Assembly: GCA_938003605.1 (NCBI GenBank)
Contig: CALKYD010000070.1
Coordinates: 1-6,083, forward strand
Reading direction: 5' to 3'
DNA from: an uncultured Sulfolobales archaeon
GTDB lineage: Archaea; Thermoproteota; Thermoprotei_A; Sulfolobales; Desulfurococcaceae
Length of the DNA: 6,083 bases
The notes under the pieces are model-generated. The model was given only the letters and a program-made list of their open reading frames with translations, made no database searches and was not told the origin of the DNA. The translations under genes were made by a program, and so were the position numbers. Shown here in pieces: positions 1 to 4,113 of this stretch (positions are counted from its first letter, which is position 1; each line of letters starts with the position of its first letter).

Positions 1-253
1 CTCTAAAAGATGTTACCCAAGCTCCAGTTATTTCAAATGCTGCACCCTCCTTTAATGAACCAGCTGCCTTACCCCACAGAGTTGTTTTCACTCTCCCACT
101 TTCATCGCCTACAACTGCTTCACTAATAGTTCTCGGGCCTTTCTTAGTCTGTATAACTTTCGGCGGCTCAACTTTAATTACTCTAACTAGGACGCGCACG
201 TTCTCAGTACTCGGTTTTAAGTTCTTAATAAGAGTTCTATCTCCGACATTCAT
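1..253 (-). CDS. ssb: Single-stranded DNA-binding protein, crenarchaeal single-OB type (N-terminal part)
   Basis: The first 84 residues are visible; the gene runs off the left edge. The translation begins MNVGDRTLIKNLKPSTENVR and continues through the segments RTISEAVVGDESGRVK and TLWGKAAGSLKEG, which I recognise from Sulfolobus SSB, a single OB fold with a flexible acidic or glycine-rich tail used for partner binding. That tail would lie outside the window. Trp60, Trp79 and Phe83 align with the Sulfolobus residues Trp56, Trp75 and Phe79 that stack on DNA bases, with an offset of four. The protein coats single-stranded DNA in replication, repair and recombination. The ATG at 253 is preferred: GGAG (minus strand, 264-267) lies ten bases upstream, and a TATA box at 308-315 would put the transcript start near 285. 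An in-frame TTG a little upstream is possible but less likely. Confidence 0.93.
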   Translation of the reverse strand, partial: MNVGDRTLIKNLKPSTENVRVLVRVIKVEPPKVIQTKKGPRTISEAVVGDESGRVKTTLWGKAAGSLKEGAAFEITGAWVTSFR

Positions 254-307
254 GTAATTCAAACTCCGCTTCAATCCATATATGGGGCTTACTTTGTATA
301 CACAGGT

Positions 308-315
308 ATTTAAAT
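308..315. promoter_or_regulatory. Palindromic TATA box (ATTTAAAT) between ssb and the non-coding region
   Basis: ATTTAAAT reads the same on both strands. With the usual archaeal spacing of about 26 bases from box centre to transcript start, the minus strand would start near 285, giving ssb a leader of about 30 bases with an SD site. The plus strand would start near 338 and enter the gene-free region. The ssb use is well supported by position; the plus-strand use is inference. Confidence 0.5.
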
Positions 316-435
316 TCATAGCGTTGCCGCAACCCCCATGGAGGCAGTAATGAAATCACATTCTTAAGCCATCAGATGCGTAGGCTTTCGAAGCTAGCTC
401 AAGCTGCGTTCTATGCAGCAGGCATTTAGTGGATT

Positions 436-484
436 GCAGTGAGTGGAAGAGCATTCGGGCACTAGGCTCCCAGCAATTCACTGC
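436..484. repeat. Inverted repeat forming a 49-base arm with nested stems
   Basis: GCAGTGA (436-442) pairs with TCACTGC (478-484). Inside it TGG (444-446) pairs with CCA (470-472) and GAGC (449-452) with GCTC (466-469), so three stems nest in order. A direct copy of the left arm, GCAGTGAG, follows at 485-492 and forms a perfect palindrome CACTGCGCAGTG (479-490) with the right arm, so two exclusive foldings exist. Confidence 0.65.
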
Positions 485-601
485 GCAGTGAGGAAGCCTG
501 GAATAATGAAAGCACCAGTGGATGAGGGCCGGGTAGCGTTAGCCTCAACTAGGCCTCATGCCCCATCGGTGGGCAGGTGATTCCGAGAGTAGGGCCAACC
601 C

Positions 602-640
602 CGCTAGCAGAAACACAAGTAACGGCGAGTACTGTTAGCG
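602..640. repeat. Nine-pair stem-loop with a purine-rich loop
   Basis: CGCTAGCAG (602-610) pairs along its full length with CTGTTAGCG (632-640), with one G-U pair in the RNA of the plus strand. That G-U pair would be a G-C mismatch class (A-C) in the minus-strand RNA, so the plus strand is mildly favoured as the transcribed one. The 21-base loop (611-631) contains AGTAACGGCGAGT. Confidence 0.6.
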
Positions 641-762
641 AGGAGATCCTTCTCACTTCATAGATTCTAAGCTACGTAGCCTTATTATAGATATGCGTAG
701 CTCCTCTCCCCTAGTCCCCATTGAGGGCTCAAGCTCTTAACGCATGCACTGATCGCTAAATA

Positions 763-816
763 CTTCAGTGCCTCCATAAATCTCTGGAAAATACCCATAC
801 GGGCTTCCCACTGAAG
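763..816. repeat. Nested inverted repeat: eight-pair outer stem and two inner stems
   Basis: CTTCAGTG (763-770) is the exact complement of CACTGAAG (809-816). Inside, GGAA (786-789) pairs with TTCC (805-808) and CCC (794-796) with GGG (801-803) around the loop ATAC. The inner stem abuts the right arm of the outer stem, leaving about 15 bases unpaired on the left side only. Confidence 0.55.
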
Positions 817-933
817 CCTCTAGCAACTCTTCGTTAATTAATGGAGGTGTGGGCAGATCCGCAAAAGAAGCTAGGTGTAGTTTCTGAAAAAGCCTGCTTT
901 ACCTACTTTCCCCACCCATTTGTATAATGATAC

Positions 934-998
934 GTGTTGTTGCCTAAAGAGTGCTCAATGCATAGCATTTGGCTGAATGAGCATGCTAAGGCTTTCAC
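934..998. repeat. Extended hairpin with internal loops
   Basis: From outside in: GTG (934-936) with CAC (996-998), GCCT (942-945) with AGGC (989-992), GTGCTCA (951-957) with TGAGCAT (978-984, one G-U) and ATGC (958-961) with GCAT (965-968). The stems are separated by short internal loops. The shape recalls an H/ACA guide RNA with its pocket, but the nearest ACA (1007-1009) is not at the usual distance from the base of the stem, so no family is assigned. Confidence 0.4.
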
Positions 999-1014
999 TG
1001 TTTGCTACAAAGTT

Positions 1015-1091
1015 AGTACGTGAAGTACTTAAGGAAGCGGGGCGGACAGTATTAAGGCGTTAATTGTTTGGCAATAGTATTGAGTCCCCGC
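1015..1091. repeat. Two adjacent hairpins downstream of the zinc-finger-like gene
   Basis: AGTAC/GTACT (1015-1019 with 1025-1029, five-base loop) is followed by GCGGGG/CCCCGC (1037-1042 with 1086-1091), which encloses ATTG/CAAT (1063-1066 with 1072-1075, loop TTTGG). The GC-rich stem begins 22 bases past the stop of the minus-strand gene at 1114. It could mark the transcript 3' end or a processing site, although no T-run follows on the minus strand as expected for a classical archaeal terminator. Confidence 0.4.
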
Positions 1092-1113
1092 CGCCAAGCG
1101 CTTGTATAGGCGA

Positions 1114-1554
1114 TCACTCTTCTTCAGCTTCCTCCTCTTCAATAATGATTCTAGAGGGCTTCACTTTCGATGATTCACGATGATTCTTCAAGTGTTGAAT
1201 CAAGTCTCTTGCTGTAAAGAAGAATACGTAGTTCAGTGAACTCCTGCCTCTAATGCCCTTCTTTCCCTCGTTTAAGCAAGTAGATGCAGCATCTATACAG
1301 ACAGGACATGCAATCATTCCAGTTATCCTATCCCTACAAGTCCTAATTCTCACTCCCTCATACTCTATAAATACGGCCTCCCACTTAGGCTCCCAAGTAA
1401 GGCTCATGCCATGCCGCGCTCTACACAGCTCTACGTACGTATAATTGCAGGCCACTGACTTATATATGGATGGAGGGATAGGCTGTGGGAAAAGTAAATA
1501 ATGTACTCTCAACATTTCAGCCAATTGAATTAAAGGGGGCTCTGAGTTGGACAT
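1114..1554 (-). CDS. Small C2H2-zinc-finger-like protein with acidic C-terminal tail, function unknown
   Basis: The gene encodes 146 residues. CPVC (Cys83, Cys86) and HLKNH (His121, His125), preceded by the aromatic run YVFFF and a leucine, give the order C-x2-C ... aromatic ... L-x2-H-x3-H of a C2H2 zinc finger with an unusually long inner loop; Cys93 is a further possible ligand. The last eight residues are all Glu except one Ala, an acidic tail as often seen in crenarchaeal nucleic-acid-associated proteins. I recognise the general type among crenarchaeal hypothetical proteins but no function; binding to DNA, RNA or protein is inference. The ATG at 1554 overlaps the start of the divergent DedA gene by 8 bases. 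The in-frame ATG at 1515 (residue 14, MLRVHYLLF) would remove this overlap and keep the whole finger. No convincing TATA box was seen for either start. Confidence 0.8.
   Translation of the reverse strand: MSNSEPPLIQLAEMLRVHYLLFPQPIPPSIYKSVACNYTYVELCRARHGMSLTWEPKWEAVFIEYEGVRIRTCRDRITGMIACPVCIDAASTCLNEGKKGIRGRSSLNYVFFFTARDLIQHLKNHRESSKVKPSRIIIEEEEAEEE
1461..1502 (+). promoter_or_regulatory. Candidate promoter of the DedA gene (TATATAT and TAAATAAT)
   Basis: Two TATA-like boxes lie in the coding region of the divergent gene: TATATAT at 1461-1467 (start near 1490) and TAAATAAT at 1495-1502 (start near 1525). The second gives a leader of about 20 bases containing GGGGG at 1535-1539, seven bases from the TTG start. 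I favour the second, but this is inference from spacing. Confidence 0.35.
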
Positions 1555-2245
1555 AGTTAGCTACCTAAAGGACCTCATAGCATCCTACGGAGTTTTGGGA
1601 GTATTCCTAGTTTCACTGTTGAGCAACTCAATACCGTACGCATACATGCCGTACTTAATCCTAGTACTACACTACTCTGCAGCCGTCACTGATCCAGCCA
1701 CTAGGCTAGCTATCGCTACAGCTAGCGCTCTAGGCGCAACTATAGGTAAGCTCGTAATATACTATGTTGGGAGAGCCACTAGAGCTGTGTTAAGCGATAA
1801 AGCAAAGAAAGCCACTAGGCTATTCTCTCAAATAGCTGGGAGAAGCCTGTTCATTGCTGTATTCCTCTTCGCATCTCTACCGCTCCCAGACGACGTACTC
1901 TACATTCCATTGGGCTTAAGCAGCTACAATGCTATTGCCTACATGATGGCAGTATTCATTGGCAAGCTAATACTTGCTGGAACCATAGTTTACTTTGGAG
2001 CTCTAGCCAGAGAGCTCCTAATTGAGTCTCCATACATAGACAACGTGTACTTATCGACGGCACTGCTTGTAGCAACAACTTTAGCCTTCAGCTATGTAGT
2101 GATAAGCATAGACTGGATGAGCATAGCGGCTGCGTATAGCGATAAGGGCTTTACTGCAGGCCTAAAGTACTTCCTCAATGAATTGCTCAGAGTACTTGGA
2201 TTAATGAAGCTCAAGAACTCCCTCTCTAGCAGGAGGAGTGTTTAA
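1547..2245 (+). CDS. DedA / VTT-domain (SNARE-associated Golgi type) integral membrane protein
   Basis: The gene encodes 232 residues, a normal length for the family. Features of the DedA/VTT fold are visible: GATIGKLVIYYVGR at 63-76 with its conserved glycines and aromatic residues, then a hydrophobic stretch with SLPLPDDVLYIPLGL (110-124) and a following helix ending FIGK (137-140), which match the re-entrant and proline-rich region. Other membrane segments lie near 15-42, 128-152 and 168-188. Bacterial and eukaryotic relatives act in lipid transport and scrambling (for example undecaprenyl phosphate or phosphatidylethanolamine) and envelope stability; the archaeal substrate is unknown. The archaeal version shows SLPLPDD where the bacterial members have an R-x3-P motif. 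The start is TTG, with GGGGG at 1535-1539 in SD position. The stop overlaps the stop of the convergent ATPase gene by 4 bases. Confidence 0.87.
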   Translation: MDIVSYLKDLIASYGVLGVFLVSLLSNSIPYAYMPYLILVLHYSAAVTDPATRLAIATASALGATIGKLVIYYVGRATRAVLSDKAKKATRLFSQIAGRSLFIAVFLFASLPLPDDVLYIPLGLSSYNAIAYMMAVFIGKLILAGTIVYFGALARELLIESPYIDNVYLSTALLVATTLAFSYVVISIDWMSIAAAYSDKGFTAGLKYFLNELLRVLGLMKLKNSLSSRRSV

Positions 2246-3030
2246 GCATGGTGGTCACTTATATGCACGTGATCCTTGAATAAGGCTATGGCCTCTCTAT
2301 AGTAGAACTTCCCTAAAACTTCCTCCCTAAAGACTTCATCCGGCCTACCGAATACATACATAGATCTATTGATTAAGAGCACGTAATCTGTGTAGGGCTG
2401 AAGTATCGATGGCTCGTGGCTAGCCACTAAGACCACTTTATCCCTCTTGAGTCCACCTATAAGCCTAGCTATATCAAACCTACCCCGAAGATCTATTGAT
2501 GCCAAAGGCTCGTCCAGTAGCAGTACTGAAGGATTGTTTAACAGAGCTCTAGCAATAATGACTCTCTGCACTTGCCCGCCTGAAAGACTCCACAAAGGCT
2601 TATTCCATAGATCGTGTGGAAGCCCAACCGACTCTAAGGAGTACTCTGCTTTCTTAAGCAAGCCTGCTCTATCAATAGATCTAAGGGATCTATTGCTTGC
2701 GCGCAGCGTTAATTCAAGGAGCTCTATGGGGGTCACTGGATACTTATAGCTGGAGTTAAACGAGTGCACTTGTGGAACGTAACCAATGTATTTCCCAGCT
2801 TTACCAGGATCTCCAGTTACATCTATTTCTGAAACAAGCACTCTTCCACTGAAGGGCTTAATTAATCCAGCTAATGCCTTAAATAAAGTTGTCTTACCAG
2901 CTCCATTTGGCCCAAGTACTTGTATTAGCGAAGGTGAGTTAACTGAGAAAGAGACCCCTGATATAACTACATCACTGCGGTAGCCTGCAGCAAGATCTTC
3001 GACACTTATGCTGGGCAAGGCCTTGCTCAC
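2242..3030 (-). CDS. Metal-ion ABC transporter ATP-binding protein (ZnuC/MntB type)
   Basis: The 262-residue product has every ATPase motif: Walker A GPNGAGKT (40-47), Q-loop Gln87 in YVPQ, signature LSGGQ (149-153), Walker B VLLLDEP (169-175) and switch His205 in VASHEP. The Q-loop region and the segment TPIELLELTLR fit the family driving zinc/manganese/iron importers of the ZnuABC-MntABC type, and the divergent neighbours are the matching binding protein and permease. It would sit on the cytoplasmic face and couple ATP hydrolysis to metal entry. The C-terminal HVHISDHH (254-261) carries four histidines and may bind metal. The start is GTG at 3030; the TATA box at 3052-3061 would place the transcript start almost exactly there, so the mRNA is probably leaderless. 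Being encoded on the opposite strand from its partners is less common than a single three-gene operon. Confidence 0.93.
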   Translation of the reverse strand: MSKALPSISVEDLAAGYRSDVVISGVSFSVNSPSLIQVLGPNGAGKTTLFKALAGLIKPFSGRVLVSEIDVTGDPGKAGKYIGYVPQVHSFNSSYKYPVTPIELLELTLRASNRSLRSIDRAGLLKKAEYSLESVGLPHDLWNKPLWSLSGGQVQRVIIARALLNNPSVLLLDEPLASIDLRGRFDIARLIGGLKRDKVVLVASHEPSILQPYTDYVLLINRSMYVFGRPDEVFREEVLGKFYYREAIALFKDHVHISDHHA

Positions 3031-3031
3031 C

Positions 3032-3073
3032 TTGTGTACACTCTATGTAAAATTTTAAAATAGCTGTGCACAA
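3032..3073. promoter_or_regulatory. Candidate operator: two palindromes flanking the shared TATA box
   Basis: GTGTACAC (3034-3041) and TGTGCACA (3065-3072) are each perfect eight-base palindromes. They lie on either side of the TATA box with centres 31 bases apart, about three helical turns, and read as TGTGTACA and TGTGCACA they are near-identical direct repeats. TTGTG (3032-3036) and CACAA (3069-3073) form the outer inverted repeat. The regulator encoded at the end of the operon (4977-5360) is the natural candidate to bind here. Binding is inference. Confidence 0.42.
3052..3061. promoter_or_regulatory. Palindromic TATA box (ATTTTAAAAT) shared by the divergent metal-transport genes
   Basis: The 10-base palindrome is centred at 3056.5. 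About 26 bases on each side gives transcript starts near 3030 (minus) and 3083 (plus). The first coincides with the GTG of the ATPase gene; the second lies just before a GTG at 3087 of the binding-protein gene. One TATA box can thus serve both directions, though two TBP complexes could not use it at once. Confidence 0.6.
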
Positions 3074-4106
3074 AATAAGCTTATCGGTGGTTGAACTGAA
3101 GGCCTTAGTCAATGTAGTTGTTTTAGCACTACTAGTCTCAGCAGCTATTGCTCAACAAGCCTTAAGTCAGGCAGTAGTTGAGGATGGCTTAGACATAGTT
3201 GTTACTTTCACATACTTAGGGTTTGACGTAGAGCAACTGGCTTGCAGCAGCGATAGAGTAATAGCCCTTGTCCCAAGCGGCGTCGACCCCCATGAATACC
3301 AGCTGACTCCAGCAGACGTGGAATTGCTTAGGAATGCAGACTTAGTTATTTCAACAGCCCATACGCCGTTTGAATTGAATATAAGGGAGCTGGTGAAATC
3401 AGGTGAAGTAAATGCTTCACTGATCGAAGTGCCTAACATAGATGGTGTAAGAAAGCTAGTGAATCCATCCACGGGCTCACTGAACCTCCACGCCGTAACT
3501 TACGATCCACGCAACTACGCCCTCTTCCTAGCTAAGCTGGCTGAAGAAATGTCCCTTCACAGGCCTAGCTGTAGGAGCCTCTACTACTCAAAGCTAGTTC
3601 AAGTATTAACGAAGCTTGTTGAACTAACTAGCTCAGCTAGAGGGGTAAGTGGGCTAGCTGTTGGAGAGTCTCCGCTGATTCAATACGCTGTAGAGTGGCT
3701 TGGCATAGAGGTAAGAAGCTTTGTACTCATGGAGCACGAGCTTATGTCTCCTCCAGGCACTCTAAAGAATATTGAGGACAGCGTTAAGAGAGGAGTAATC
3801 GACTACATAATAGTAATTGAGGGAAGCAGTAGCACAGCACACTCATACCTTACTGACTTAGCTGAGAAATACAATAGGACTGTCCTAAGGATTCCATCGC
3901 CTTTGTCTGAAGGAAGTACTTTAAGTAAGCTAGCTAAAGTAGTTGAGCAAGTTAGTGAAGTAAGCCAGGTAAGGCAATGCAGTACGGTTACTCAACAACC
4001 CGTGAGACTCTATGAACTATGGGAAGTAGTTGCTGTAGCGCTAGCAACTGCTGCAGCTGCAGCCACGGCTGCACTTGCGTTGGATCGTTATTTAGCCAAG
4101 AGGTGA
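3066..4106 (+). CDS. Metal-binding substrate-binding protein of an ABC importer (ZnuA/MntC/TroA type, cluster 9)
   Basis: The 346-residue product starts with a hydrophobic signal or anchor (about 13-30, ending near AQQALSQ) and ends with a second membrane segment (about 318-338, rich in Ala) plus a short basic tail, so it is probably tethered outside the membrane. SGVDPHEYQLTPADVELLRNAD (71-92) is the hallmark first-ligand segment with His76. NLHAVTYDPRN (140-150) carries the second ligand, His142. GESPLIQYAVEWLGIEV (200-216) is where the third ligand sits; it is Glu201, as in the manganese proteins PsaA and MntC, not the His of ZnuA or TroA. The usual fourth-ligand Asp position seems to be Ser278 in IPSPLSE. 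No His-rich zinc loop is present. The GTG at 3066 lies upstream of the predicted transcript start near 3083, so the GTG at 3087 (residue 8, keeping the whole signal) may be the true start. The permease gene follows after 7 bases. Confidence 0.9.
   Translation: MHKISLSVVELKALVNVVVLALLVSAAIAQQALSQAVVEDGLDIVVTFTYLGFDVEQLACSSDRVIALVPSGVDPHEYQLTPADVELLRNADLVISTAHTPFELNIRELVKSGEVNASLIEVPNIDGVRKLVNPSTGSLNLHAVTYDPRNYALFLAKLAEEMSLHRPSCRSLYYSKLVQVLTKLVELTSSARGVSGLAVGESPLIQYAVEWLGIEVRSFVLMEHELMSPPGTLKNIEDSVKRGVIDYIIVIEGSSSTAHSYLTDLAEKYNRTVLRIPSPLSEGSTLSKLAKVVEQVSEVSQVRQCSTVTQQPVRLYELWEVVAVALATAAAAATAALALDRYLAKR
4100..4106 (+). promoter_or_regulatory. SD site GAGGTGA of the permease gene, overlapping the upstream stop
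   Basis: GAGGTGA is an excellent match to the archaeal anti-SD sequence. Its final TGA is the stop codon of the binding-protein gene, and seven bases separate it from the ATG at 4114. This fixes the permease start and suggests coupled translation. Confidence 0.75.
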
Positions 4107-4113
4107 GCGGGGG

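Larger units (their letters stand above)
338..705 (+). ncRNA. Candidate structured RNA of unknown family (boundaries approximate)
   Basis: The stretch begins where a plus-strand transcript from the TATA box at 308-315 would start. It contains a dense series of foldable elements: GCTGC/GCAGC (403-407 with 415-419); a long arm at 436-484; ATGAGG-CC with GGCCTCAT (522-530 with 552-559, one bulge); GCCC/GGGC (560-563 with 571-574); a nine-pair stem at 602-610 with 632-640; and GCTACG/CGTAGC (671-676 with 696-701). CGTAG at 379-383 could also pair with CTACG at 672-676 and close the whole domain. That is the pattern of a structural RNA, but I recognise no family and the strand rests on the promoter guess. 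It could instead be DNA-level structure or decayed sequence. Confidence 0.3.
254..1113. other. Long intergenic region without a credible protein gene, rich in inverted repeats
   Basis: This 860-base stretch separates the start of ssb from the end of the zinc-finger-like gene. No reading frame of gene length or recognisable protein sequence is present; the longest I tried from a plausible start is 28 codons (841-927). Its composition varies: parts of 430-640 and 1037-1095 are visibly GC-rich against the surrounding genes, others are AT-rich. It holds many nested inverted repeats (see the separate entries at 436-484, 602-640, 763-816, 934-998 and 1015-1091). I found no tRNA T-arm, no RNase P core, no SRP helix-8 motif and no transposon ends. 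Such size and structure are unusual in a compact archaeal genome, which suggests RNA genes, a replication or chromosome-maintenance site, or a decayed gene. Confidence 0.6.

Noticed and set aside
338..367. Leaderless nine-codon reading frame starting exactly at the predicted plus-strand transcript start
   Set aside because: Too short to judge from one sequence; the transcript start is itself a prediction.
515..530. Origin recognition box (ORB) like CCAGTGGA followed by GGG
   Set aside because: The typical GAAAC core and uninterrupted G-string of an ORB are absent, no cdc6 gene is in view and only this one weak match exists.
618..630. AGTAACGGCGAGT, resembling the conserved GTAACGGCGAGT segment of large-subunit rRNA
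   Set aside because: The flanking bases do not continue the rRNA match convincingly; a 13-base match in the loop of a stem is probably coincidence, not an rRNA fragment.
430..705. RNase P RNA, suggested by GAGGAAGCCTGG (490-501) after a hairpin, as in conserved region I
   Set aside because: The matching 3' strand of P4 (ACAGA...GGCTTA type) is absent downstream, and no other conserved core segment was found.
338..705. SRP (7S) RNA
   Set aside because: The helix-8 motif (GTCAGG ... GGAAG.AGCAG) and the UGUAA turn of the Alu domain are missing on both strands, and the GC content looks too low for this RNA in a hyperthermophile.
841..927. 28-codon reading frame starting ATGGAGGTG
   Set aside because: No SD site or TATA box in position, no recognisable sequence and no support beyond a chance open frame.
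1253..1444. Plus-strand frame inside the zinc-finger-like gene
   Set aside because: It is the antisense shadow of a gene with recognisable Cys/His ligands, has no SD site and resembles no family.
2447..2983. Plus-strand frames inside the ATPase gene
   Set aside because: They are antisense to the signature and Walker motifs of a clear ABC ATPase and have Ser/Pro-rich shadow composition.
3167..3472. Minus-strand frame inside the binding-protein gene
   Set aside because: Antisense shadow of the conserved ligand-1 region; no promoter or recognisable domain.
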